Part shown: piece by piece, positions 24,503 to 32,398 of the stretch
How positions within the stretch are numbered: the first letter of the stretch is position 1
How the letters are laid out: every line of letters starts with the position of its first letter
Source: Hominimerdicola alba 8
Lineage (GTDB): Bacteria; Bacillota; Clostridia; Oscillospirales; Ruminococcaceae
Length of the DNA: 42,811 nucleotides
Assembly: GCF_000178155.2 (NCBI RefSeq)
Contig: NZ_ADKM02000094.1
Coordinates: forward strand, 1 to 42,811
Reading direction: 5' to 3'
Program-made: the position numbers and the translations under genes
The notes under the pieces: model-generated
Seen by the model: the letters and a program-made list of their open reading frames with translations, nothing else
Databases searched by the model: none
Told to the model about the DNA's origin: nothing

Positions 24503-25255
24503 TCACTTAGCGTCTTTCTTGTCAACGAACTCACCTGTGGTGACATCGAATGCTTCACGGGACTTGCTGCTGATTATGAACCATACAACGCCCACTGCAA
24601 CGATAACGCCTGCAGCAATGCCGACAACTATGCCGATTATATTCTTTTTGGTGTTTGCCTTTTCCTTCTTTTCAGCTTCTTCTGCCGCCTGTGCGATGGA
24701 AGGGTCTACCCAGTGATCGCCTTCGTCCTTGCAGTTGGTGATGGTAACGCCTGTTACAAGTATCTTTGCATCATTGGTCGAGCCGAAAAGTACGGCGTCA
24801 ACCTTTTCAAAGTTGTCACTGCCGTATGCGGCTACGATATCAGCATAAGCAAATTCCTCAGTGTTGGAAGCAGCATCAACAGTTGCGGGGGCTACCTTCG
24901 CCCACAGACTGCCGTCACTGCCTGCCAGAGGGCTGTCAGGGTAAGACCAGCTCTGGAAAATAAGCTCAACAGGGTAGCCTGTAGCCTGAGTTTCATCAAA
25001 GTGGTCTTCAACGATGTCATAAGTGACCTTGATGACCGAATCGGGGGTCATTCTGGTGGCATCGAAGTTTTTGGCGCCGTTGGGGTCTTCTCTGTTGTAG
25101 CCGAACTTTACGCTCTGTGTCCAGCCTTCTGACTCGATAGCATCCGAGCAGTCAAGTGTGACATCGCCGTCAGCAAAGGCTGTCAGCGCCGAACCGGTCA
25201 TAATGCCTGCCGCCATCAGTACAGAAGCGAATTTTTTGAAAATACCATTCCTCAT
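24503..25255 (-). CDS. Exported membrane-anchored protein with carbohydrate-binding-like domain
   Basis: A 250-residue surface protein. An N-terminal signal peptide (ASVLMAAGIMTGSALTAFAD, cleavage probably after AFA) precedes a domain of about 150 residues rich in aromatic, Asp and Ser residues (DCSDAIESEGWTQSV, FQSWSYPDSPLAGSDGSLW). Domains of this look occur in Ruminococcus carbohydrate-active enzymes (DUF5620-like), but that assignment is tentative. A charged Ala/Glu/Lys linker leads to a single membrane helix (IIGIVVGIAAGVIVAVGVVWFIISS) and a short cytoplasmic tail. It could hold carbohydrate near the cell or act as a sensor. Its tail motif VWFIISSK is echoed by VWFIISKK in the divergent gene next door. 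Confidence 0.75.
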   Translation of the reverse strand: MRNGIFKKFASVLMAAGIMTGSALTAFADGDVTLDCSDAIESEGWTQSVKFGYNREDPNGAKNFDATRMTPDSVIKVTYDIVEDHFDETQATGYPVELIFQSWSYPDSPLAGSDGSLWAKVAPATVDAASNTEEFAYADIVAAYGSDNFEKVDAVLFGSTNDAKILVTGVTITNCKDEGDHWVDPSIAQAAEEAEKKEKANTKKNIIGIVVGIAAGVIVAVGVVWFIISSKSREAFDVTTGEFVDKKDAK

Positions 25256-25421
25256 TCTTATAATCTCCCTTTCAGTTTTGAAATTTTATCCTTTACGTTC
25301 TCTCATTTACGTATACTACCATATTCCATGATTATTCTAGCACATTCGGATTGATAAGTAAAGGGGGAATAAGTTTTTTTAAGCATTTGTTCACACATTT
25401 TAAAAGGCGGCAATAAACCTG

Positions 25422-25450
25422 TTGACAAGGCGTGAAAAATCGGTTATACT
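25422..25450 (+). promoter_or_regulatory. Sigma-A promoter of the membrane protein gene
   Basis: TTGACA (25422-25427) and TATACT (25445-25450) with a 17-nt spacer. Confidence 0.8.
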
Positions 25451-25553
25451 ATAAAATACAGTAAGTTAAAAATGGCAGATTATGTTATATAATAAACATT
25501 TCTGTCAAATTTTTATTGTTGGGGCGACTGAAAAAATACGGAGGGAAAAGAAT

Positions 25554-26495
25554 ATGAGGAACGCCATCGGTGCAAGGCTGGCAGGGTTCAAGATAATACT
25601 GCTGGTGGCAGGTATCGCGATGATCGCAATGAGCATGGGCGATGCAGTCAAGATATGGAAGAGCGATTTCGCGAAGCTGTATGACAAGAGTATCACAGGA
25701 TTTAATGAAGACGAACTGGTGACAGGCAAGATCGAATATGTGATCGATCCCATAGCTACGCTGGAGAGCAGTCAGACTGTTTACGGCATACCTGTCAGCA
25801 AGAAGATGACACCTTACTATCTCTGCATGATACCTTATAATGAGAAGACAGGTGAAGACGGCTATTACATTATCGTCCATGCGACTAAAGATGATACCAT
25901 AAAGGCGATGGACAGCCTTGTAATAAGCACAGCTTTCGCACTGGAACACTACGATCAAGCTGTGAAGAGCAACAAGAAGCCTGTTTCGCTGGAAACAAAG
26001 ACAAGACCCATTCCCGAAGAGGTGATGGATTATGCGCTGGAATACATGAATGACGGAGAGTCTTCCGATGCGGAGATAAAGAGTTATATTGCCGACATGA
26101 TGCTGGAAGAGAAAGATTTCGGCGCAGCTAAGTGGGAACCTCTGCTGGGGCTGGTCATCACACTGATACCGATAGTTTGGTTCATCATATCGAAGAAGAG
26201 AACTCAGGCTTACAAGAACAGCCGCACACACTATGTAAATCAGGGTCCTTCCGACCCGTATAATACTGCACCTGTTCCGCGTGAGGGTGCGAGCGGTCAG
26301 CCGATGCGCCGCTACAGTCCTGAGGCGTACAACGCTCACACATATGCGGGCGGTATATCGCCTGAACAGGGCGGCGTTCAGCAGAACGGTCAGCAGTCCG
26401 CAGGCAGGCGCTACGACCCATCAGCTTACGGCGGCGGCGGTGACTATCAGCCGGGTGAGATGGATTCGATAGACACATCGAACCTGAAGCTGTAA
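25554..26495 (+). CDS. Two-helix membrane protein with disordered C-terminal tail
   Basis: A 313-residue protein of unrecognised family. Membrane helix 1 is at about 9-29 (AGFKIILLVAGIAMIAMSM). An extracellular domain of about 165 residues follows, and helix 2 is at about 195-213 (LLGLVITLIPIVWFIISKK). The last ~95 residues are a low-complexity Gly/Gln/Tyr/Ser-rich tail that would lie in the cytoplasm. ATG 25554 has GGAGGGAAAAG upstream; the frame begins 24 codons earlier. It is 12 nt before ruvX and probably co-transcribed. Confidence 0.75.
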   Translation: MRNAIGARLAGFKIILLVAGIAMIAMSMGDAVKIWKSDFAKLYDKSITGFNEDELVTGKIEYVIDPIATLESSQTVYGIPVSKKMTPYYLCMIPYNEKTGEDGYYIIVHATKDDTIKAMDSLVISTAFALEHYDQAVKSNKKPVSLETKTRPIPEEVMDYALEYMNDGESSDAEIKSYIADMMLEEKDFGAAKWEPLLGLVITLIPIVWFIISKKRTQAYKNSRTHYVNQGPSDPYNTAPVPREGASGQPMRRYSPEAYNAHTYAGGISPEQGGVQQNGQQSAGRRYDPSAYGGGGDYQPGEMDSIDTSNLKL

Positions 26496-26506
26496 GGGGT
26501 GGAATG

Positions 26507-26929
26507 ATGCGTATACTTGCAGTTGATTACGGAGATGCAAGAACAGGCATAGCTATCTCGGACAACTCTGAGTTTTTAGCTTCCCCTGTCTGCACCATAA
26601 CCGAATACCACGCCGACCGCCTTGCACAAAAGGTGGCTGATATAGCCAAAGAACGGGGCGCGGGCGAGATAGTTGTGGGTCTGCCGATAAATATGAACGG
26701 CACTAAGGGCGAACGCGCCGAAAAGTGTGAAGCCTTCGCGGAGATGCTGAGGGGACTGGTCGATGTGGAAGTAAAAATGTGGGACGAACGTTCGACCACA
26801 GTAACGGCGCACCAGTACCTCAACGAAACTAATGTGCGCGGCAAAAAGCGCAAAGCTGTCGTTGACACGGTGGCGGCGACTATCATTCTTGAAAGCTATC
26901 TGGCTTTCAGAAAAAAGTCGGGCAGATAA
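26507..26929 (+). CDS. ruvX: RuvX/YqgF putative Holliday junction resolvase or pre-16S rRNA nuclease
   Basis: A 140-residue RNase H-like nuclease of the YqgF family, implicated in 16S rRNA 5'-end maturation and Holliday junction resolution. The acidic residues are visible: Asp in ILAVDYGDARTGIA (residue 7), the VGLPINMNG loop near 59-67, and WDERSTT near 92-98 with a later VDTVAA. Full length. Two ATG codons lie in tandem at 26504 and 26507; I used the second, which gives the usual MRILAVDYG start. AAGGGGTGG precedes both. Confidence 0.94.
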   Translation: MRILAVDYGDARTGIAISDNSEFLASPVCTITEYHADRLAQKVADIAKERGAGEIVVGLPINMNGTKGERAEKCEAFAEMLRGLVDVEVKMWDERSTTVTAHQYLNETNVRGKKRKAVVDTVAATIILESYLAFRKKSGR

Positions 26930-26940
26930 ATTTGATGTTA

Positions 26941-26974
26941 ACACCCGTTCTCTGGCGAGAGCGGGTGTTTTTTA
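26941..26974 (+). terminator. Intrinsic terminator after ruvX
   Basis: ACACCCGTTCTC pairs with GAGAGCGGGTGT (26941-26968) around TGGC and is followed by TTTTTTA. Confidence 0.85.
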
Positions 26975-26989
26975 TATATGAAATAAAAA

Positions 26990-27088
26990 GCGCCCACGAA
27001 AAACGTGAGCGCATTTTTTCTTGAATCGAATGCTGAATATCAGCAAAAACATCACAGCAGGTGTCCATGTCAATAATTATGAATTATG
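26990..27088 (+). repeat. Direct repeat R3, copy 1, beginning with a terminator hairpin
   Basis: About 95 bp starting with the stem GCGCCCACG/CGTGAGCGC (26990-27012) plus a T run, and including CACAGCAGGTGTCCATGTCA and two AATTATG heptamers. A second copy is at 27,243-27,340. The middle differs between copies while the ends are identical. Confidence 0.8.
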
Positions 27089-27106
27089 ACTATCCCTTTA
27101 GCACAC

Positions 27107-27210
27107 TATAGCAATCCGCCTTAAAATTCAGACAAAATCCAGTCACAAAACCCATAAATCCTAGCTTTTGCGACTGGTTTTTTGTGAATTTAAACAGTTG
27201 GATTGCTATA
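27107..27210 (+). mobile_element. Palindromic MITE-like element, copy 2
   Basis: A 104-bp element, TATAGCAATCC to GGATTGCTATA. It is flanked on both sides by R2 blocks (CTATCCCTTTAGCACAC before, GCTGAAAATGCTGTAAAC after) and so is an insertion inside R2. One extra T occurs in the right arm. Confidence 0.88.
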
Positions 27211-27242
27211 GCTGAAAATGCTGTAAACAAAAGGATAATTGA

Positions 27243-27340
27243 GCGCCCACGAAAAACGTGAGCGCATTTTTTACTGAATTATAACGTCAAATCAACACAG
27301 CAGGTGTCCATGTCAATAATTATGAATTATGAATTATGAA
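27243..27340 (+). repeat. Direct repeat R3, copy 2, with duplicated terminator hairpin
   Basis: It repeats the terminator stem GCGCCCACG/CGTGAGCGC (27243-27265) followed by ATTTTTT, then CACAGCAGGTGTCCATGTCA. The preceding R2 tail (GGATAATTGAGCGCCC) fuses directly into it. Confidence 0.8.
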
Positions 27341-27351
27341 TTATGAATTAT
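27318..27351. repeat. Heptamer array (AATTATG)x4 plus partial unit
   Basis: Four perfect AATTATG units (27318-27345) and one AATTAT run into the stop codon of the P-II-like gene. The upstream copy at about 27,076 has two units, so the number varies between copies. Confidence 0.85.
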
Positions 27352-27690
27352 TCAATTGACTCCCTCTGCGAAGGTTATGGGTACGCCGAAAAGCACCCCT
27401 GCGTTGGGCTGAGTAAGATCGCCCGTTACGCTGACAATGGCATTCCTTGCCACCTGTACCTGATCTTCATGTACTGCAACGAAGATGGTCTTGCCTTTCT
27501 GGTCGGGGTCTTCGCCGCTTAGCAGAGCGCGGAGAACCCCTATCATCGGCAGATTGTCCATATCAGAAATGGACTTTGCCATACCCATGCTGTCAATGCA
27601 GGTGCCGCCTCTTATACCTGCCGAAGCCAGCGCGTGCATTATCTCGTCCACCAATTCTACCCTCTTTATCACCAAAAACAACAGCTGCAT
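27352..27690 (-). CDS. P-II-family-like small regulatory protein
   Basis: A 112-residue protein with the ferredoxin-like pattern of nitrogen regulatory P-II relatives: an N-terminal strand LLFLVIKRVELVDEIMHALA, a glycine-rich turn AGIRGGTCIDSMGM (residues about 25-38), and a second repeat with TIFVAVHEDQVQVARNAI. The uridylylated Tyr loop of classical GlnB is not evident, so it belongs to a divergent group. I chose the ATG at 27690 (AAAGGAAG 8 nt upstream) over the GTG three codons earlier. It follows prmA by 57 nt, probably in one operon. Confidence 0.75.
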   Translation of the reverse strand: MQLLFLVIKRVELVDEIMHALASAGIRGGTCIDSMGMAKSISDMDNLPMIGVLRALLSGEDPDQKGKTIFVAVHEDQVQVARNAIVSVTGDLTQPNAGVLFGVPITFAEGVN

Positions 27691-27747
27691 TTTAAGCACT
27701 TCCTTTCTATCTTTGAGATCAGCCGCAGGTGAGGGCGGCTGTATCCC

Positions 27748-28719
27748 TTACTGCGGTGCGGTGAATGATGCCGCTACCCAGTCTTCTTTTTCTCTGATCT
27801 CGTTAAGTTCAAAGCCCTGTTCCTTTATCTTGTCGAGGACTTCGTCCTTGCGCATATCTATTATGCCCGAAACTATCAGTCTGCCGCCGGGCTTTAAGAA
27901 GCCTGCGAACAGCCCGCTCATACCGATGAGCACATCTGCCACGATGTTAGCGCAAAGCAGGTCATAGCCTCCGCCGATCTCTTTGACGAGTTCGGTGTCA
28001 TCGATGACATTGCCGCAGACGGCGCGGTATTTTTCAGCGGGGATATGGTTCTTCTCGGCATTCTCGCCCGCTATTTTCACTGAATTTGCATCGATATCAA
28101 CTGCAACGCAGTCACCCGCACCGAGAAGCACAGCACCTATAGAAAGTATACCGCTGCCGCAGCCCAGATCAAGCACGCGGCCGCCGTCTTTCAGGTATTT
28201 CTCAACAAGTTCAAGGCAAAGCTGAGTTGTATTGTGCTGACCTGTACCGAAGCTGGACGCGGGGTCTATCTCCAGTATCTTTCTGGTTTCGCCCTCGCTT
28301 ACTTCCTCCCAGCTGGGTTTGATGAGCAGTTTATCGCCTATCTCCAGCGGTTTGAAATACTGTTTCCAGTTATTCGCCCAGTCCTCTTCACGGACATTTT
28401 TCAGTTCGTACTCAAGTCTGCCGAACTGATCTTCGGCATCGCGCTGTTTCAGGGCTTTCAGTTCAGCCTTGACAGCTTCGAGGTAGTCAAGCCCCTGTGC
28501 ATTTTCGGGCAGATAAGCTGTAACGGTAGTTTCGCAGTTTTTCAGACCCATCAGGTCATCATCAATATAATCCCAGTTTACACTTTTATCGTTGAGAAAT
28601 TCCTCGAAATCTGCGGCATCTTTGATGACAAATCCGTTGATGCCCAGCCCCAGCAGACACCCTGTTACAGGTTCAATACCCTCAGAAGTTGTAAAAATAT
28701 CGACTTCGACCCAATTCAT
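27748..28719 (-). CDS. prmA: Ribosomal protein L11 methyltransferase
   Basis: A 323-residue SAM-dependent methyltransferase that trimethylates ribosomal protein L11. The N-terminal substrate domain (WVEVDIFTTSEGIEPVTGCL) is followed by the linker with REEDWANNWKQYFKP (about 110-124). The catalytic core has SSFGTGQHNTTQLCLE (about 159-174), motif I VLDLGCGSGILSIGA (about 185-199), and ANIVADVL (about 256). Full length. GAAAGGAAATTGCT precedes the ATG. Confidence 0.95.
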   Translation of the reverse strand: MNWVEVDIFTTSEGIEPVTGCLLGLGINGFVIKDAADFEEFLNDKSVNWDYIDDDLMGLKNCETTVTAYLPENAQGLDYLEAVKAELKALKQRDAEDQFGRLEYELKNVREEDWANNWKQYFKPLEIGDKLLIKPSWEEVSEGETRKILEIDPASSFGTGQHNTTQLCLELVEKYLKDGGRVLDLGCGSGILSIGAVLLGAGDCVAVDIDANSVKIAGENAEKNHIPAEKYRAVCGNVIDDTELVKEIGGGYDLLCANIVADVLIGMSGLFAGFLKPGGRLIVSGIIDMRKDEVLDKIKEQGFELNEIREKEDWVAASFTAPQ

Positions 28720-28776
28720 AGCAATTTCCTTTCAGTGACTTAAAATAATTATCAAAAATCAATAATCACCTTTTTC

Positions 28777-28808
28777 ATTATACCACACTTTACACAATTT
28801 GTAAAGTG
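28777..28808 (-). promoter_or_regulatory. prmA promoter with an overlapping 9-bp dyad
   Basis: On the minus strand TTTACA (28800-28805) and TATAAT (28777-28782) have a 17-nt spacer. A perfect dyad CACTTTACA-caatt-TGTAAAGTG (28786-28808) covers the -35 and spacer and could be an operator. Confidence 0.7.
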
Positions 28809-28918
28809 ATTTCACATAATTTTCATAGATATCTAAATTTTCTTCTATCAAGGTGCGAAATTTTGCGGGCGGGTGGGAGGGGAGCGCGAAACCTAAAGAG
28901 AACATCAGCTCGCTGAAA

Positions 28919-29022
28919 TATAGCGATTCGCCTTAAAATTCAGACAAAATCCGGTCACAAAACCCATAGATCCGAGCTTTAGCGACCGGATTTTGTGAAT
29001 TTAAAAAAGTTGGATCGCTATA
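28919..29022 (+). mobile_element. Palindromic MITE-like element, copy 3
   Basis: A 104-bp element beginning TATAGCGATTC and ending GGATCGCTATA. Like copy 1 it carries the G/C arm variants (AATCCGGTC with GACCGGATT). It sits in the 700-nt gap between prmA and metY, outside R2. Confidence 0.85.
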
Positions 29023-29178
29023 ATCTTTAACGGACATCGCAAAGTACGGGAGCTTTTTGGGACGGCAGATACGTATATTCTGGTTGCAGATCTCCTGCTT
29101 TTGATATGATGCACAATTTATGCGGCAAATGATTTGAGATGGCAGTGTGATTTTCACAAAGATGATAAATTTCCAGAA

Positions 29179-29255
29179 AACCTATTGACAAGATAGGAAA
29201 AATATGATATCATTAGACCATCGAAAGAAACCTAGTTAACAACTAGGAAAAGTAA
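29179..29255 (+). promoter_or_regulatory. metY promoter with twin dyads 50 bp apart
   Basis: TTGACA (29185-29190) and TATCAT (29208-29213) have a 17-nt spacer. The -35 lies inside the dyad CCTATTGACAAGATAGG (29181-29197). A matching dyad CCTAGTTAACAACTAGG is at 29231-29247. Both are preceded by GAAA and followed by AAAA, and start exactly 50 bp apart, suggesting one regulator binding both, for example an Rrf2/CymR-type sulfur regulator (inference). No SAM riboswitch was recognised in the 170-nt leader. Confidence 0.65.
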
Positions 29256-29421
29256 GATAAGAAAGCGGGCGAGGAAAATGAGGTCTGTAAACCGTAATAT
29301 TAAAGTTTCGCCCCACCTGCGAATGTGCGGGCGGGAATGACTGAACGACGATAAGTTTTGATAATACGAACGCCTTGAACGGCAGAATGATATACATAAT
29401 ATAAGAAATGAGGAATTTACA

Positions 29422-30720
29422 ATGAGTAACATAAATGAAAGAGCACTTAAGTTTGAAACCAGACAGCTTCACGTAGGTCAGGAGAACCCCGACCCCGTCA
29501 CCGATGCAAGAGCTGTGCCTATCTATCTGACTTCAAGCTATGTTTTCCACAACTCCGAGCATGCGGCTGACAGATTCGGTCTGAGAGATGCGGGCAACAT
29601 CTACGGCAGACTCACCAATCCCACACAGGGCATCTTTGAAGAGAGGATAGCTTCCCTTGAGGGCGGCGTGGCTGCTCTGGCAGTTTCTTCGGGTGCGGCG
29701 GCTCTGACTTACGCTATACAGGGCGTTGCTCATGCAGGTGACCATATCGTTGCCGCAAAGAACATCTACGGCGGTACTTATAATCTGCTTAAGCACACAC
29801 TTCCCGCTTACGGCATTGAAACAACTTTCGTTGACCCATTTGACTACGATGCTATCGAAGCCGCAATTCAGGATAACACTAAGGCTATCGAGATAGAAAC
29901 TCTCGGCAACCCCAATTCTGAAGTGGTTGACATCGAACGCATTGCTGAGATCGCTCATGCGCACAAGATACCTCTTATTGTTGACAACACTTTCGCGACC
30001 CCGTATCTGGTAAGACCGATCGAGCATGGTGCAGATATCGTAGTTCATTCGGCTACCAAGTTCATCGGAGGTCACGGCACTACCATCGGCGGCGTGATCG
30101 TTGACAGCGGCAAGTTCGACTGGGAGGGCGCAAACAAGCACCCATGGCTGTATGAACCAAATGTAAGCTATCACGGTGTCAGCTTCACAAAGGCAGTCGG
30201 CGCGGCGGCTTATGTTACCTATATCAGGGCTATCCTGCTGAGAGATACAGGCTCGACACTTTCTCCTGTACACGCTTTCATTTTCTTACAGGGTCTTGAA
30301 ACTCTGTCGCTGAGAGTTGAGCGCCATGTTGAGAATGCGCTGAAAGTCGTTCAGTTCCTGAAAGACCAGCCTCAGGTAGAAAAGGTAAATCACCCCTCCA
30401 TCTCGGCTGACCCTGTTCAGCAGGAACTCTACAAGAAGTATTTCCCCAACGGCGGCGGCTCTATCTTCACCTTTGAGATAAAGGGCGGTGCGGCAGAGGC
30501 ACAGAAGTTCATCGACAATCTCCAGCTGTTCAGCCTGCTGGCTAACGTTGCTGATGTCAAGTCGCTGGCGATACACCCCGCTTCCACCACACACTCAGAG
30601 TGCAACGAGGAAGAACTGCTGGATCAGGGCATCAAGTCCAACACCATCAGACTGTCCATCGGCACAGAGCATATCGATGATATCATCGAAGATCTTGCAG
30701 AAGCATTCAAGGCTCTTTAA
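29422..30720 (+). CDS. metY: O-acetylhomoserine (thiol)-lyase
   Basis: A 432-residue PLP enzyme of the Cys/Met gamma-family that makes homocysteine from O-acetylhomoserine and sulfide. The PLP lysine is Lys213 in SATKFIGGHGT. Other family signatures are YGRLTNPTQGIFEERIASLEGG (about 61-82), IVDNTFATPYLVRPIEHGAD (about 187-206) and the C-terminal HPASTTHSE. Length and the insertion pattern fit MetY rather than the shorter CGS/CBL enzymes. GAGGAATTTACA precedes the ATG. Its promoter carries twin dyads, consistent with sulfur control. Confidence 0.93.
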   Translation: MSNINERALKFETRQLHVGQENPDPVTDARAVPIYLTSSYVFHNSEHAADRFGLRDAGNIYGRLTNPTQGIFEERIASLEGGVAALAVSSGAAALTYAIQGVAHAGDHIVAAKNIYGGTYNLLKHTLPAYGIETTFVDPFDYDAIEAAIQDNTKAIEIETLGNPNSEVVDIERIAEIAHAHKIPLIVDNTFATPYLVRPIEHGADIVVHSATKFIGGHGTTIGGVIVDSGKFDWEGANKHPWLYEPNVSYHGVSFTKAVGAAAYVTYIRAILLRDTGSTLSPVHAFIFLQGLETLSLRVERHVENALKVVQFLKDQPQVEKVNHPSISADPVQQELYKKYFPNGGGSIFTFEIKGGAAEAQKFIDNLQLFSLLANVADVKSLAIHPASTTHSECNEEELLDQGIKSNTIRLSIGTEHIDDIIEDLAEAFKAL

Positions 30721-30766
30721 GAACAAGTGCGTGTTCTGAAAAAGAGATAGCATAACAAAAAAATTA

Positions 30767-30921
30767 TATACCTTCTTATAAATAAAAACCGCCGTGATGC
30801 CGCGAAAAGAGCAGTTTCGCGGTCGGCGGTAAACAGAATAATATTGATCTTTCCATAGGTCGTTAGACGATACATACCTTCTTATAATCACCGCCGCGTT
30901 TTGCCATAGTAACGCGGCGGT
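30767..30921. repeat. Two similar hairpins after metY
   Basis: ATACCTTCTTATAA occurs at about 30,768 and again at about 30,874, each time followed by a hairpin opening with ACCGCCG. The first (30788-30830) pairs ACCGCCG/CGGCGGT and CCGCGAAA/TTTCGCGG. The second (30890-30921) pairs ACCGCCGCGTT/AACGCGGCGGT and is followed by ATTATTG. The second, and perhaps the first, may terminate metY transcripts. Confidence 0.6.
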
Positions 30922-31067
30922 ATTATTGTTGGCTGAAAATTTAGCGTACAGATATCATGCGCCTGTGACAGAGATCAGGTTTTGTCATATTATTGCACCT
31001 CTGAAAAATGGTTGTGTATCGTTATGTGCAGAGGGCGGGGGGACAGACCTCGCAGGTGGAGAAAAAT

Positions 31068-31108
31068 AAAAGCCGCAGTATTTACATCGGAAATACTGCG
31101 GCTTTTGG
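31068..31108. terminator. Bidirectional terminator between metY and alaA
   Basis: A perfect 16-bp stem AAAAGCCGCAGTATTT/AAATACTGCGGCTTTT (31068-31083 with 31091-31106), 7-nt loop, with T runs in both directions. Confidence 0.9.
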
Positions 31109-31139
31109 TATAAAGATCTTTATCAGCCGGGGCGTTGGC

Positions 31140-32357
31140 TTATTTCTGCCTGTATGTGGAGAGAAAATCTTTCATCTCAGCCATTGACAGCTTGAGCTGG
31201 TCGATGTTGGGCAGGTAGACTATCCTGAAATGGTCGGGCTGTTCCCAGTGGAAGCCGCCGCCTGCTACCAGAAGTATCTTTTTTGTTCTCAGCAGGTCGA
31301 GCACGAACTGTTCATCGCTGGTGATGTTGAATTTCTTTGCATCTATCTTCGGGAAGATGTAGAACGCCGCTTTCGGCTTGACTGCGCTGATGCCGTCAAT
31401 GTCGTTGAGCAGAGTATAGATGCACTCGCGCTGTTCGTAGATGCGTCCGCCGGGAAGAAGTTCCTTATCGGGCGAACCTGTTCCTGACAGTGCCGCAGGT
31501 ATCACATACTGTGCCTGAACGTTTGAGCACAGGCGCATGGAGGACAGCATGTTAAGACCCTCGATATAGCCGCCCATATTGGACTTATTGCCGCTCAGCA
31601 CCATCCAGCCTGCGCGGAAGCCCGCAGACATGTGCGACTTGGATATGCCGTTGAATGTTATGCAGAAAAGTTCGGGGTCGATGGAAGCGATGGAGGTGTG
31701 TTCAACGCCGTCCATCAGCAGGCGATCATATATCTCGTCTGCAAACACGATAAGTTCGTGCTTTTTCGCCATAGCCGCTATCTTTTCCAGCACCTCGCGC
31801 GGGTATACCGCACCTGTGGGGTTGTTGGGGTTGATTATAACGACTGCCTTGGTCTTGTCGGTTATCTTTGACTCCATATCCGCGATATCGGGGAACCATT
31901 CCGACTGTTCATCACAGATGTAGTGAACGGCTGTGCCGCCCGCAAGGGTAACGGAAGCTGTCCAAAGCGGATAATCGGGTGCGGGCACGAGTACTTCATC
32001 GCCGTTGTCGAGAAGACCCTGCATGACCATAGTGATAAGTTCGGAAACGCCGTTGCCTGTGTAAATATCATCAACAGACGCAACGTTTACGCCCTTTCCG
32101 CGATGATATTTAAGAATGGCTTCACGCGCCTGCACTATGCCCTTTGAGGTGGAGTAGCCCTGTGCGTTGTGCAGATTATCGGTCATAGCCTTGATTATCT
32201 CAGGCGGCGCATCAAAATCAAAAGGTGCGGGGTTGCCGATGTTCAGCTTGAGTATCTTCTCGCCCGCCGCTATCATTCTGTCAGCTTCGTCCATTACAGG
32301 ACCGCGTATATCGTAGCAGACATTGTCCAGCTTGTGTGATTTTGAAAATGTTCTCAT
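31140..32357 (-). CDS. alaA: Alanine-type class I aminotransferase, AlaA-like
   Basis: A 405-residue PLP aminotransferase closely following the E. coli AlaA pattern, which makes alanine from pyruvate and glutamate. It opens with SHKLDNVCYDIRGPV and LKLNIGNPAPF, and has AQGYSTSKG (about 65-73), VIINPNNPTGAVY (about 173-185), FADEIYDRL (about 205-213) and the PLP lysine Lys240 in FNGISKSHMSAGFRAGW. Full length. The upstream 131-residue gene ends 41 nt before its start, and both are probably driven by the promoter at 32782-32810. GAAGGT precedes the ATG at some distance. Confidence 0.93.
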   Translation of the reverse strand: MRTFSKSHKLDNVCYDIRGPVMDEADRMIAAGEKILKLNIGNPAPFDFDAPPEIIKAMTDNLHNAQGYSTSKGIVQAREAILKYHRGKGVNVASVDDIYTGNGVSELITMVMQGLLDNGDEVLVPAPDYPLWTASVTLAGGTAVHYICDEQSEWFPDIADMESKITDKTKAVVIINPNNPTGAVYPREVLEKIAAMAKKHELIVFADEIYDRLLMDGVEHTSIASIDPELFCITFNGISKSHMSAGFRAGWMVLSGNKSNMGGYIEGLNMLSSMRLCSNVQAQYVIPAALSGTGSPDKELLPGGRIYEQRECIYTLLNDIDGISAVKPKAAFYIFPKIDAKKFNITSDEQFVLDLLRTKKILLVAGGGFHWEQPDHFRIVYLPNIDQLKLSMAEMKDFLSTYRQK

Positions 32358-32398
32358 GTCATTTTACCTTCTTCATATAGAATTTGTCTATCTCGGTC

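Noticed and set aside
19923-27351. CRISPR array
   Set aside because: The heptamer arrays have no spacers and the palindromes are dispersed; no cas genes are present.
29214-29421. SAM (S-box) riboswitch in the metY leader
   Set aside because: The leader has GC-rich stems near 29,305-29,335 but none of the S-box core (no GGGA...UGGCCC...UGAAACC...GGCAACC pattern), and no terminator before the start codon.
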